A stretch of DNA of 28,411 nucleotides, taken from NCBI GenBank assembly GCA_002344355.1, contig DDTN01000021.1, forward strand, positions 11,798-40,208, given 5' to 3'. A model generated the notes under the pieces. That model was not told the origin of the DNA and ran no database searches. It worked only from the letters and a program-made list of their open reading frames with translations. Origin of the DNA: Proteobacteria bacterium UBA2363. Its GTDB lineage: Bacteria > Pseudomonadota > Gammaproteobacteria > Xanthomonadales > UBA2363. Shown here in pieces: positions 14,205 to 22,658 of the stretch (the stretch's first letter is position 1; each line of letters starts with the position of its first letter). The position numbers and the translations under genes were made by a program.

Positions 14205-15269
14205 ATGAGCGACGCCGCCGCCCTGGCCACGATCGGCTGGCAGCCCGGGCTCGCGCTGCCGGCGCTGACCGGCGACCAGCGCCTGGTGCGGGTGATCGAG
14301 CAGCACCGCAACGGTTTCGTCGTCCATGACGGGCTCGTCCCGGCCCGGGCCGAGGCGCCGCGCGGTCTGGTCGCCGGCGACGACGGCACGCCGGTGCGTC
14401 CGGCGGTCGGCGACTTCGTGATCGCCGCCGGCCAGAGCGAGCCGCTGGCCCTGCTCGCCCTGCTGCCGCGACGCAGCGTGCTGCGCCGCGGCGCCGCCGG
14501 CGAGCGCTACCGGCAGCAGGTGCTGGCCGCCAACATCGACCTGGCCGTGGTGGTGATGGGCCTGGACGGCGACTACAACCCGCGCCGGCTGGAGCGCTAC
14601 CTGGCCCTGGTCGGTGCGGCCGGCATCGAGACCGTGGTCGTGCTGACCAAGGCCGATCGCCACGAGGACGCCGCGCAGCGCTGCGCGGCGCTGGCGGCGC
14701 TGGCGGCGCCGGTGCCTGTCTGGGCGGTCAACGCCAAGGACCCGCAGGCCCTGGCGCCGCTGGCGGCGCGCCTCGGCAGCGGCCGCACCGGCGTCCTGCT
14801 GGGCTCCTCGGGCGCCGGCAAGTCGACCATCAGCAACAGCCTGATGGGCACGGTCCGCCAGAAGACCGGCGATGTCCGGGCCCACGACAGCCGCGGCCGC
14901 CACACCACCACGGTGCGCTCCCTGCTGCAGCTGCCCGGCGGCGGCTGCCTGATCGATTCGCCGGGCATGCGCGAGCTGAAGTTCACCGGCGACGAGGCGG
15001 TCGAGGTCGAGTGCTTCGGCGAGATCGACGCCCTGGTCGACCAGTGCCGGTTCCGCGACTGCCGGCACGAGGGCGAGCCCGGCTGCGCGGTGCAGGCCGC
15101 CATCGCCAGCGGCCACCTAGACCCCGCGCGCCTGGCGCATTTCCGCAAGCTGTCGGGCGAGCGCGATGCCGCCGCCGCGCAGCGCGACGCGCTGGTGCGC
15201 AGGGCCGGCGAAGGCGGCCCCGGCCGCGCCCCGGGCCGGCGCGCCACCGACAGACCGACCCGGCGGTGA
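14205..15269 (+). CDS. rsgA: Ribosome small-subunit biogenesis GTPase RsgA
   Basis: Circularly permuted GTPase that checks late 30S maturation at the decoding centre and releases RbfA. The 354-residue protein has an N-terminal OB-like region (about 25-110). The GTPase motifs come in permuted order: G4 TKAD (148-151), then the P-loop GSSGAGKST (200-208), a switch I region GDVRAHDSRGRHTTT (222-236) and G3 DSPG (251-254). The zinc finger uses Cys281, Cys286, His288 and Cys294 (CRFRDCRHEGEPGC). The C-terminal tail is basic and disordered. The start at 14205 has no clear ribosome-binding site. Its TGA overlaps the GTG of the next gene (GTGA), so the DUF1704 protein is translated from the same message. 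Confidence 0.96.
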   Translation: MSDAAALATIGWQPGLALPALTGDQRLVRVIEQHRNGFVVHDGLVPARAEAPRGLVAGDDGTPVRPAVGDFVIAAGQSEPLALLALLPRRSVLRRGAAGERYRQQVLAANIDLAVVVMGLDGDYNPRRLERYLALVGAAGIETVVVLTKADRHEDAAQRCAALAALAAPVPVWAVNAKDPQALAPLAARLGSGRTGVLLGSSGAGKSTISNSLMGTVRQKTGDVRAHDSRGRHTTTVRSLLQLPGGGCLIDSPGMRELKFTGDEAVEVECFGEIDALVDQCRFRDCRHEGEPGCAVQAAIASGHLDPARLAHFRKLSGERDAAAAQRDALVRRAGEGGPGRAPGRRATDRPTRR

Positions 15270-16516
15270 CCACCCTCGACCACCTGGCCAGCCTCGACGC
15301 CCGCCTGGTCGCCGCCGTCCGGCCGTTGCGCCTGCTCGCCGCGGCGAGCTGGCCGGCCAGCGTCCAGGCCAGCTTCCTGGCCGGCTGGCGCGGCGGCGAC
15401 CCGGTGCTGCCGCAGGTCGAGTACCCGCGCCTGGAACTGGCCGAGACCCGGCGCGAACTCGATGCGGTCGCCGGTGCCGCCGATCCCGGCCACCCGGTCG
15501 GCGCCTACCTTCGACGCAGCGCCGGTGCCTGGCACCTGGCCGCCGAGATCATGGAGGCGCTGGGCAGCCACCAGGTCGGCAGCCTGTCGGCGCGGCTGTA
15601 CGGCACGCCGGGCGAGGCCCTGCCCGGCAGCGACTGGACCAACGTCGATGCCGCCGGCCTGTTCACGGTGCTGGCCGACGAGCTCGACGCCGAGCTGGAC
15701 GATGCCGACAGCCAGGCGGTGATCCCGGCCGGGCAGGTGCGCGACGCCCTGCAGGCCCAGGTCGACCAGGTCTTCGACCGGCACCGGGTCGAGGTCGTGC
15801 TCGACCCCGACCTGGTCGCCAAGGCCGCCGCCGGCCCGGCGCGGATCCGCCTGCGCTCGGGCAGCCGGTTCTCGGCGGCCGACCAGCGCCAGCTGTTCGA
15901 GCACGAGGTGCTGGTGCACACCCTCACCGCCATCAACGGCCGCGAGCAGCCGCACCTGAAGAGCCTGGGCCAGACCTCGCCGCGGGTCACCGCCACCCAG
16001 GAAGGGCTGGCCACCTTCGCCGAACAGATCACCGGCTGCATCGACATCCGGCGCATGAAGCGGATCTCGCTGCGCATCCTGGCGATCCAGCGGGTCCAGG
16101 GCGGCGCCGACTTCGTCGAGACCTTCCGGTTCTTCCGCGACGCCGGCCAGGGCGCGACCGACAGCTTCGCCTCGGCGATGCGGGTGTTCCGCGGCGTGCC
16201 GGTGACCGGCGGCAGCGCCTTCTGCAAGGACACCGTCTACCTGCACGGTCTGCTGTCGGTGCACACCTTCTTCCGCTGGGCGCTCAAGCACCGGCGCCTG
16301 AACCTGCTGCACTGGCTGTTCGCCGGCAAGCTGGCCCTGCAGGACGTGCTGGCCCTGCAGCCGCTGTTCGAGTCCGGCTGGATCGCCGCGCCGACCTACC
16401 TGCCGCACTGGGCCGAACGCACCGGCAACCTGGCCGGCCTGCTGGCGTTCTCGCTGTTCGCCAACCGCATCCGGCTGGACGCCCTGGCCGCCGAGGACAT
16501 CGTGGTCGGGGTCTGA
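15266..16516 (+). CDS. DUF1704 / QEGLA-motif putative metallopeptidase
   Basis: A 416-residue member of the DUF1704 family, annotated in other genomes as flavohemoglobin expression-modulating QEGLA motif protein and related to the eukaryotic KIAA0895/MATCAP tyrosine carboxypeptidases. The HExxxH zinc motif is H213-E214...H218 (FEHEVLVH). The eponymous QEGLA is at 245-249, its Glu246 being the likely third metal ligand. An Arg-rich RIRLRSGSRFS (193-203) precedes the motif. A peptide substrate is unknown in bacteria. The GTG start at 15266 overlaps the rsgA stop by 4 nt; the reading frame is open far upstream, but those residues are Arg/Pro-rich antiframe of rsgA. The rep gene follows after 59 nt. 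Confidence 0.88.
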   Translation: MTTLDHLASLDARLVAAVRPLRLLAAASWPASVQASFLAGWRGGDPVLPQVEYPRLELAETRRELDAVAGAADPGHPVGAYLRRSAGAWHLAAEIMEALGSHQVGSLSARLYGTPGEALPGSDWTNVDAAGLFTVLADELDAELDDADSQAVIPAGQVRDALQAQVDQVFDRHRVEVVLDPDLVAKAAAGPARIRLRSGSRFSAADQRQLFEHEVLVHTLTAINGREQPHLKSLGQTSPRVTATQEGLATFAEQITGCIDIRRMKRISLRILAIQRVQGGADFVETFRFFRDAGQGATDSFASAMRVFRGVPVTGGSAFCKDTVYLHGLLSVHTFFRWALKHRRLNLLHWLFAGKLALQDVLALQPLFESGWIAAPTYLPHWAERTGNLAGLLAFSLFANRIRLDALAAEDIVVGV

Positions 16517-16575
16517 ACCCCGAAGGCCGGGGCCGGCGCCGTGCGATCATTGCCGCCCGCCCGACCCCCCGCACG

Positions 16576-18552
16576 ATGTCGCTCAATCCCGCCCAACGCG
16601 CCGCCGTCGAGCACCTCGACGGCCCCCTGCTGGTCCTGGCCGGCGCCGGCTCCGGCAAGACCCGGGTGGTCACCGAGAAGCTGGCCTGGCTGGTCGCGCG
16701 CGGCTTCCCGCCCGGCGAGCTGCTGGCGATCACCTTCACCAACAAGGCCGCCCGCGAGATGCGCGAGCGCGCCGCGGCGCGCCTGCGCGGCGACGCCGAG
16801 GCGCTGACCATCAGCACCTTCCATGCCCTGGGCCTGCGCCTGCTGCAGGCCGAAGCGCGCTTCGCCGGGCTGCGCCCGGGCTTCACCGTGCTGGACGCCG
16901 ACGACAGCCTGAAGGCGCTGAAGGAACTGGCGCCGGCCGGGATCAGTCCGGACAACCTGTACTGGCTGCGCCAGACCGTCTCGACGCTCAAGAACGCCGG
17001 CATGGACCCCGCCCAGGCCCTGCAGGCGGCGGCCGGCCCGCGCGAGCTGCAGGCCGCCGAGCTGTACGGCGCCTACCAGAAGCGCATGACCGCCTGGAAC
17101 GCGGTCGACTTCGACGACCTGATCCGCCTGCCGCTGGCGGCGCTGGAGTCGGACGAGTCGCTGCGCGGCCGCTGGCAGCGGCGCTGGCGTTACCTGATGG
17201 TCGACGAGTACCAGGACACCAACGGCGCCCAGTACCGGCTGCTCAAGGCGCTGGCCGGCGAGCGCGGCGCGTTCACCGCGGTCGGCGACGACGACCAGTC
17301 GATCTACGCCTGGCGCGGCGCCGACCCGGCCAACCTGGCGCGCCTGGCGCAGGACTGGCCGGCCCTGCGCATCGTCAAGCTGGAACAGAACTACCGCTGC
17401 GCCGGCCGCATCCTGCGCGCCGCCAACGCGCTGATCGCCAACAACCCCAGGCCGCACCCGAAGACGCTGTGGAGCGCCCTGCCCGACGGCCCGCCGATCC
17501 GCGTGCTGGCCTGCCGCGACAACGAGCACGAGGCCCAGCGCGTGGTCGCCGAACTGGTCGGCCGCCGGCAGTCCAGCGGCTGCCGCTGGAGCGACTGCGC
17601 GGTGCTGTACCGGGGCAACCACCAGGCGCGCGCGCTCGAGCAGGCGCTGCGCCTGGCCGCCATCCCCTACCAGATCGCCGGCGGCGACTCGCTGTTCGAC
17701 TGCGCCGAGGTCAGGGACGCGCTGGCCTACCTGCGCCTGGTCGCCAACCCCAGCGACGACGGCGCCTTCCTGCGCATCGTCAACGTGCCGCGCCGGGAGA
17801 TCGGCGCCACCACCCTGGAACGGCTCGGCGAACTGGCCGGCCGCGTGAACCTGTCGCTGGCGCAGGCCGCCGGCCAGGACGCCGCGCTGGCCGCCCTGCC
17901 GGCGCGCGCCTCGGCGGGGCTGGCGGCCTTCGAGCAGCAGCTCGGGCAATGGCGGAGGCGGGCCGCCAGCGAGCCGGCCGACACCCTGCTGGCCCGGATC
18001 CTCGACGAGGTCGACTATGCCGGCCACATCGAGCGCAGCGACAAGAACCCGGACCAGCGGCAACGGCGGCTGCGCAACCTCGACGCCCTGCGCCAGATCC
18101 TGGCCGGCTTCGCGCGCCACGGCCGCGGCGGCCTGGCCGAGCTCACCCAGGCGGTCAGCCTGCTCAGCGAGCGCGACCAGGCCGACCAGGACGCGGTGCG
18201 CCTGATGACGGTGCATTCGGCCAAGGGCCTGGAGTTCCGCAACGTCGCCATCGTCGGCCTGGAGGACGGCACCTTCCCGCACGACGCCGCCCAGGACGAG
18301 GGCCGCGTCGACGAGGAGCGCCGGCTGTTCTACGTCGCCCTGACCCGGGCCAAGGAGTGGCTGCTGCTCAGCCATTCGTTGCGCCGGCGCCGCTACGGCA
18401 GCATCGAGGCCTGCACGCCCAGCCGCTTCCTCGACGAGCTGCCGGCCGCGGAACTGCATCGCGAGGGCGAGGATCCGGAGCGCGATGCCGACCACTCGCG
18501 GGCGCTGGCGCGCAACCACCTCGATCGCCTGGCCGCCCTGCTCGGCGACTGA
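16576..18552 (+). CDS. rep: ATP-dependent DNA helicase Rep
   Basis: Superfamily 1A 3'-5' helicase that clears protein roadblocks ahead of the replication fork. The 658-residue protein tracks E. coli Rep along its length: Q-motif LNPAQRAAVEH (3-13), Walker A LAGAGSGKTR (21-30), motif Ia ITFTNKAAREM, ISTFHALGLRLL, motif II DEYQDTN (about 209-215), motif III VGDDDQSIYAWRGA (236-249), motif IV QNYR (271-274), motif V TVHSAKGLEF (about 545-554) and motif VI RLFYVALTRAKEWL (about 584-597). The 2B domain (GGDSLFDCAEVRDALAYLRLVANP) is present. It is much closer to Rep than to UvrD. The ATG is followed directly by the Q-motif; in-frame sequence upstream belongs to the DUF1704 region. Confidence 0.95.
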   Translation: MSLNPAQRAAVEHLDGPLLVLAGAGSGKTRVVTEKLAWLVARGFPPGELLAITFTNKAAREMRERAAARLRGDAEALTISTFHALGLRLLQAEARFAGLRPGFTVLDADDSLKALKELAPAGISPDNLYWLRQTVSTLKNAGMDPAQALQAAAGPRELQAAELYGAYQKRMTAWNAVDFDDLIRLPLAALESDESLRGRWQRRWRYLMVDEYQDTNGAQYRLLKALAGERGAFTAVGDDDQSIYAWRGADPANLARLAQDWPALRIVKLEQNYRCAGRILRAANALIANNPRPHPKTLWSALPDGPPIRVLACRDNEHEAQRVVAELVGRRQSSGCRWSDCAVLYRGNHQARALEQALRLAAIPYQIAGGDSLFDCAEVRDALAYLRLVANPSDDGAFLRIVNVPRREIGATTLERLGELAGRVNLSLAQAAGQDAALAALPARASAGLAAFEQQLGQWRRRAASEPADTLLARILDEVDYAGHIERSDKNPDQRQRRLRNLDALRQILAGFARHGRGGLAELTQAVSLLSERDQADQDAVRLMTVHSAKGLEFRNVAIVGLEDGTFPHDAAQDEGRVDEERRLFYVALTRAKEWLLLSHSLRRRRYGSIEACTPSRFLDELPAAELHREGEDPERDADHSRALARNHLDRLAALLGD

Positions 18553-18558
18553 GGCGCC

Positions 18559-18579
18559 GCCGGCCGCGCAGCGGCCGGC
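18559..18579 (+). terminator. Hairpin downstream of rep
   Basis: A perfect nine-pair G/C stem (18559-18567 with 18571-18579, loop GCA) starts 7 nt after the rep stop. No T-run follows, so strength as an intrinsic terminator is uncertain. It could serve either the rep transcript or the converging minus-strand gene. Confidence 0.4.
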
Positions 18580-18643
18580 CAGGTAGCGGTGCCGGGGGCT
18601 GCGGTCGTCCGCGCCCGGCGCCGTGCGGAGGCGCCGTGGCCGC

Positions 18644-20035
18644 TCAGGGCGCCTCGTCCCGACCGATGTCGTAGCCGGGCGACAGCCAGAAGGGAATCAG
18701 GAAACTCCGCTCGCGCGATGCCCCCGTCGTCGCGGCCCCGGCGTTCCACACCAGACGCACGTCGTGCCGGCCCGGTGCCAGACCGGCCATCGGCAGGTAG
18801 CCCTGCAGGCCGCGCAGGCCGAGGTCGCGGCGCTCCGCAGGCAGGAAGGTCCCGAGGTCGACCGGGGCACCGTCCAGGGTCACGGTCCACAGGCCGGCCA
18901 GGCAGGCCAGCCGCGCGGCGCGTGCGGCGCCGGGGTCGTCGCCGGCCGGCGCCGGGCAACGGCTGGCCAGCAACGGGTTGTCGCGCGCCGGCAGGTGCGG
19001 GATGAACAGGCGCAGATGCGCCCGGCCGACCTGGTCGGAGGGGATCATCGGCCAGCGCAGCAGGCGGTCGCCCGGCCCGCGCTGGTCTTCGTAGTGGGCG
19101 CTGGCCATGCCGTGCTCGACCGCGTCGGCGTCGATCGCCTCGTAGGCGCCGATCACGGTGAAAGCGCGCGAACCGACGACATGGCCGATGCCGACCAGGG
19201 GCGCGATGAACATGATGGTGAACAGGGCCAGCACGAAGGCCCGCCCCGAGGTGTTGCTGTGCAGGGTGAGCTGCACCGGCAGGATCAGCCGCTGCGGCAG
19301 CAGCCAGCCGTAGAAGGCCAGCAGCCGCTCCACGAGACGCCGCAGCCAGGGCAGCTGCGCCAGCGCCGGGCGGCGCCGCACGAGGACCGCGTCGACCAGG
19401 GCGCTGACCGTCACCGCGCTCATCACCAGTACGTAGAGGCCGAACGCCACCAGCAGGGCGGTGGATTCGCCCGCGCCGCTGGCCAGGCCGAACAGCCAGG
19501 CCAGCGCGAGCACGGCGATCAGCGCCACGCCCGACCACAGGATCAGCAGGCCGATCAGGGTGACCATCGCGAACAGCACCGAGGCGGCGCGGTCGGCGCG
19601 GTCGATGGCGGACATCAGGTCGGGCAGCCGGGCACGGTAGTACGCGCGCGAGATCGGACCCAGGGTCCCGATGCGCTCCCAGCGGATGCCGTCGGGAAAG
19701 CAGGCCTTCAGGCCGATCAGGCCCACCCAGTAGCCGCGCACCGCCAGGTGCACGATGAAGGCGCCGGCCAGGGTGTAGCACAGGCCGGCGCCGATCATGT
19801 AGCCGAACATCAGCACGAACTGGCCGAAGGTCCCGGCGTGCACGTCGGCTTGCGCCCAGGCCTCGAACAGCCGCGACGGAACGGCCAGCAGCGCGAAGGC
19901 GATCAGGCCGGAGATGATCAGCTCCAGCTCGTCGGTGCGCTCGCGCAGGCGCTCGAAGGCGATCCGCGGTGCCGACGCGGCGCTTTCCCCGTCGCCGCGC
20001 TCCGGCCGCCCGGATTCCGGTGTGGTGTCCGCCAT
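18644..20035 (-). CDS. Multi-pass membrane protein, unrecognised family
   Basis: A 463-residue protein I do not recognise. A charged N-terminus (1-35) precedes about five or six hydrophobic helices (roughly 38-55, 72-98, 152-183, 191-214 and 266-285). A C-terminal soluble part of about 175 residues follows, with a motif-poor beta-like end (GLWTVTLDGAPVDLGTFLP, LAPGRHDVRLVWN). That last portion resembles a small beta-sandwich of the kind that carries repeated strand-turn units, without a name I can defend. A purine-rich AGGGGA box lies before the ATG at 20035. It is transcribed on the minus strand and converges on rep. The 103-nt gap to the upstream DUF2845 gene contains a strong hairpin, so it is probably a separate transcription unit. 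Confidence 0.75.
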   Translation of the reverse strand: MADTTPESGRPERGDGESAASAPRIAFERLRERTDELELIISGLIAFALLAVPSRLFEAWAQADVHAGTFGQFVLMFGYMIGAGLCYTLAGAFIVHLAVRGYWVGLIGLKACFPDGIRWERIGTLGPISRAYYRARLPDLMSAIDRADRAASVLFAMVTLIGLLILWSGVALIAVLALAWLFGLASGAGESTALLVAFGLYVLVMSAVTVSALVDAVLVRRRPALAQLPWLRRLVERLLAFYGWLLPQRLILPVQLTLHSNTSGRAFVLALFTIMFIAPLVGIGHVVGSRAFTVIGAYEAIDADAVEHGMASAHYEDQRGPGDRLLRWPMIPSDQVGRAHLRLFIPHLPARDNPLLASRCPAPAGDDPGAARAARLACLAGLWTVTLDGAPVDLGTFLPAERRDLGLRGLQGYLPMAGLAPGRHDVRLVWNAGAATTGASRERSFLIPFWLSPGYDIGRDEAP

Positions 20036-20092
20036 GGTGCGCTGTCCCCTGCCTCAGGACGGCATCGTCGCACGGCGGCAGCGGAAACCGAA

Positions 20093-20122
20093 CCGGCGCG
20101 CCGGCGGCGCCCGGCGCGCCGG
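20093..20122 (-). terminator. Hairpin downstream of the DUF2845 gene
   Basis: Arms 20093-20104 and 20111-20122 form a 12-pair G/C stem with a six-base loop, 16 nt after the TAA stop of the minus-strand gene. A short T-containing stretch follows on the minus strand, without a clean run. A reasonable terminator candidate separating the two minus-strand genes. Confidence 0.45.
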
Positions 20123-20138
20123 GGCCCGGGCTACCGGC

Positions 20139-20705
20139 TTACAGCGGCACCCGGTCGACCTGCTGCAACCGCCCGTTCACGAACACCGCCAGGCGCATGA
20201 AGCGCGAGCCGGGCAGGCGGTACCGCCACTCCTCGCGCCGCACCGGCCGGACCAGGGCGTTGCCGGCGCCGTCGCGCAGCACGGTGTCCTCGTAGCGCTG
20301 GCTGCGCCCCTCGGGGGATCCGCAGCGCAGGAACACCTCGCCCGGCGTCAGGCCCGGGCGCAGGGCGGCGTCGCTGCAGTCGTCGCCGACCGAACGGCTG
20401 CCGTAGCCGGCGGTGTCCAGCCGCACCAGGCGACCATCGGCGAACAGCAGCCGGCGCACCAGGCTGCGCGGACCGAAGTTGTAGTACCACTCCTCGAAGA
20501 CGCGCTCGACACGCTGCTCCAGGGGGCCGTACTGGCCGCGCACCTCGAGTTCGCTGTAGCTGCCGACGTAGAACGGCTCGCCGCAGCGCTCGCGCACCTG
20601 GAAGTCGTGGTCGCCGGTGGTCACCACGCGGTTGCCGCAGCGCATGGCGGACACCTCGAGGCTGGCCACGGACAGCAGCACCAGCAGGACGCTACGCAGG
20701 CTCAC
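20139..20705 (-). CDS. Exported DUF2845 protein with internal duplication
   Basis: A 188-residue secreted protein of unknown function. The GTG start at 20705 is supported by GGAAGGAG 9 nt upstream, and residues 1-20 form a signal peptide (cleavage VSA|M). The mature protein contains two DUF2845-like units. Unit 1 spans about 28-102 (RCGEP at 40-43, EEWYYNFG...LLFADGRLVRLDTAGYG). Unit 2 spans about 117-187 (RCGSP at 127-131, EEWRYRLPG...AVFVNGRLQQVDRV). DUF2845 proteins are short periplasmic proteins commonly with one such unit, so this seems to be a fused or duplicated form. The TAA stop is unusual here. It is divergent from the PlsC-like gene (115 nt apart). Confidence 0.82.
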   Translation of the reverse strand: MSLRSVLLVLLSVASLEVSAMRCGNRVVTTGDHDFQVRERCGEPFYVGSYSELEVRGQYGPLEQRVERVFEEWYYNFGPRSLVRRLLFADGRLVRLDTAGYGSRSVGDDCSDAALRPGLTPGEVFLRCGSPEGRSQRYEDTVLRDGAGNALVRPVRREEWRYRLPGSRFMRLAVFVNGRLQQVDRVPL

Positions 20706-20805
20706 GGCGGCACTCCTTCCGACCAGACCGGCGCAGGTTAGCCGCCGCGGGATGAATGGCGGGCAGCGCCGCAGGGCCGGCCCGGGAACCGATGTTGCAT
20801 TGCGG

Positions 20806-20811
20806 TAGAGT
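20806..20811 (+). promoter_or_regulatory. Possible -10 element for the acyltransferase gene
   Basis: TAGAGT lies nine nt before the ATG at 20821, in a divergent spacer with no ribosome-binding site before the ATG. No clear -35 box is visible at the expected distance. Confidence 0.3.
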
Positions 20812-20820
20812 AGACCGCCT

Positions 20821-21645
20821 ATGGATGCCCTCGCCCCCGTCCGCACCCGCCAACCCGACCTGTTGCGGCCCTTCCGCTTCCTGCTGCGGCTGCCGCTGCT
20901 GCTCCTGCTGATCGTCGCCGGCCTGCTGCTGACCCTGGTGGTGTCCAATCCGGTCACCGGCAAGCGCGGCCTGCTGCCCCTGGCCTGGTGGGAGCCGCTG
21001 GTGCACCTGTGGTCGCGGCTGATGCTGCGCCTGTTCGGTTTCCGCACCCGGGTGTTCGGGCAGGCCCAGGCCGACCCGGTGCTGTTCGTGGCCAACCACG
21101 TGTCCTGGCTGGACATCGAGACCCTGCACGCGGTGCGCGGCGCCAGCTTCGTCGCCAAGGCCGAGATCGCCCGCTGGCCGCTGGTCGGCTGGCTGGCCGC
21201 GCAGGCCGGCACCCTCTTCCACCGGCGCGGCGACACCGCCTCGCTGGCGCGGGTGATGGACGTGATGCGGCAGCGCCTGGCCGCCGGCCAGTCGGTGGTC
21301 GTGTTCCCGGAAGGCGGCACCGGCCGGGGCGACCATGTCCGGGCCTTCCATGCCCGCATCTTCCAGGTGGCCCTGGACACCGGCGTGCCGGTCCAGCCGG
21401 TGGCGCTGCGCTATGGCCGCGACGGCCGCATGGACCTGTCGGTGCCGTTCCAGCCGGGCGAGAAGTTCCTGCCCAACGCGCTGCGCCTGCTCGGGCAGCG
21501 CGCCATGGACGCCGAGATCCACTTCCTGCCGGTGCTGTCCGCCGCCGATGCCGGCGACGGTCGCCGCCGGCTGGCCGAGGAGTCCCGCGCACGCATCGCG
21601 GCCGTGCTCTACGGCGACCCGGGCGACGGCCGTGGAGGCGGCTGA
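20821..21645 (+). CDS. 1-acyl-sn-glycerol-3-phosphate acyltransferase (PlsC-like)
   Basis: A 274-residue membrane-bound acyltransferase of the LPLAT family. One membrane segment (about 20-41) precedes block I NHVSWLD (92-98), which holds the His93/Asp98 HX4D catalytic pair. Block II is around VAKAEIARWPLVGWLA, block III is FPEGGTGRGD (162-171) and block IV is VPVQPVALRY. The reaction would be acylation of a lysophospholipid such as lysophosphatidic acid or an ornithine-type lipid; the substrate is not decided by sequence. The following hydrolase gene overlaps it by 14 nt, so the two are coupled and may act on the same lipid pool. Confidence 0.9.
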   Translation: MDALAPVRTRQPDLLRPFRFLLRLPLLLLLIVAGLLLTLVVSNPVTGKRGLLPLAWWEPLVHLWSRLMLRLFGFRTRVFGQAQADPVLFVANHVSWLDIETLHAVRGASFVAKAEIARWPLVGWLAAQAGTLFHRRGDTASLARVMDVMRQRLAAGQSVVVFPEGGTGRGDHVRAFHARIFQVALDTGVPVQPVALRYGRDGRMDLSVPFQPGEKFLPNALRLLGQRAMDAEIHFLPVLSAADAGDGRRRLAEESRARIAAVLYGDPGDGRGGG

Positions 21646-22630
21646 CTTCCGCCCTGCCCGCTGGCTGGGCAACCCGCACCTGCAATCGGTGCTGGCCAGC
21701 CATCGCGTGCGTCGCTGGCTGCGCGGCACCGACCTGGCCGACCTGCAGCGACGCGCACAGCACGTCCTGCTGGACTGCGGCGACGGCGTCCGCCTGCAGG
21801 GCTGGCACAACGCCGCACCGGGCGACGCGCCGGCACGCGGCCTGGTGGTCCTGCTGCACGGCTGGGAGGGCAGCGCGCAATCCAGCTACCTGTGCAATGC
21901 CGCGCTGGCGCTGGGGCGCCGCGGCTTCGACGTGTTCCGCCTGGAGTTCCGCGACCACGGCGACGGCCAGCACCTCAATCCCGGCCTGTTCCATTCCTGC
22001 CGGATCGACGAGGTGGTCGGCGCGGTCAAGGCGATCGCGGAGCGCTGGCCGACCCGGCCGCTGCTGCTGGCCGGCTTCTCGCTGGGCGGCAACTTCGCCC
22101 TGCGCGTCGCCCTGCGCGCGCCGGCCGCCGGCATCGGACTGGCGCACACCCTGGCGGTGTGCCCGGCGATCGACCCCGCCAACGTGCTCCTCGCGATGGA
22201 GCGCGCCCCCTGGTTCTACCAGCAGTATTTCCTGCTCAAGTGGCGGCGCTCGCTGGCGCGCAAGCAGGCCGCCTTCCCCGACCTCTACGACTTCGGGCCG
22301 TGGATGCGCGGCCTGCGCCTGCGCGCGATGACCCGGGAGCTGATCGTCAGGTACAGCGAGTTCGATTCGCTGGAGGCCTACCTGGACGGCTATGCGATCG
22401 GCCACGACCGCCTGGCCGGGCTGAGCGTGCCGGTGACCGTCCTGACCAGCGCCGACGATCCGATCATCCCGGTCGCCGACTTCCGATCCCTGCGCCTGCC
22501 GGACCACGCCCGCCTGCACATCGTCGGCAACGGCGGCCACTGCGGCTTCCTGGAGAACTGGCGCCTGGAAAGCTGGGCCGAGCGCTTCCTGCTGGCCACC
22601 TTCGAGGCCGCCGCACCGGCGCACGACTGA
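21632..22630 (+). CDS. YheT-family alpha/beta hydrolase
   Basis: A 332-residue serine hydrolase of the YheT/ABHD family. The nucleophile Ser150 lies in GFSLGGN (148-154), an Asp in SADDPIIP (D275 or D276) and His303 in GNGGHCGF. The oxyanion segment is LLHGWEGSAQSSYL (74-87). YheT-like enzymes are putative carboxylesterases or acylglycerol lipases with poorly defined substrates. The GTG start lies 14 nt inside the acyltransferase gene, matching where homologues begin (FRPARWLGNPHLQS). The longer in-frame extension to 21335 is antiframe of that gene. It converges on the GNAT gene with 28 nt between the stops. Confidence 0.9.
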   Translation: MEAADFRPARWLGNPHLQSVLASHRVRRWLRGTDLADLQRRAQHVLLDCGDGVRLQGWHNAAPGDAPARGLVVLLHGWEGSAQSSYLCNAALALGRRGFDVFRLEFRDHGDGQHLNPGLFHSCRIDEVVGAVKAIAERWPTRPLLLAGFSLGGNFALRVALRAPAAGIGLAHTLAVCPAIDPANVLLAMERAPWFYQQYFLLKWRRSLARKQAAFPDLYDFGPWMRGLRLRAMTRELIVRYSEFDSLEAYLDGYAIGHDRLAGLSVPVTVLTSADDPIIPVADFRSLRLPDHARLHIVGNGGHCGFLENWRLESWAERFLLATFEAAAPAHD

Positions 22631-22658
22631 GCGATCCCTGCCCTCCGGACGCGCGTCT

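Noticed and set aside
11745..15116. 1123-codon minus-strand frame
   Set aside because: It crosses SGNH, alaA, DUF4345 and rsgA in the wrong frame or strand and reads as low-complexity Arg/Pro/Ala. The individual genes with clear motifs explain the region.
15011..15265. Upstream extension of the DUF1704 frame
   Set aside because: These residues are Arg/Pro-rich and lie in the rsgA coding region in another frame; the GTG overlapping the rsgA stop is the natural start.
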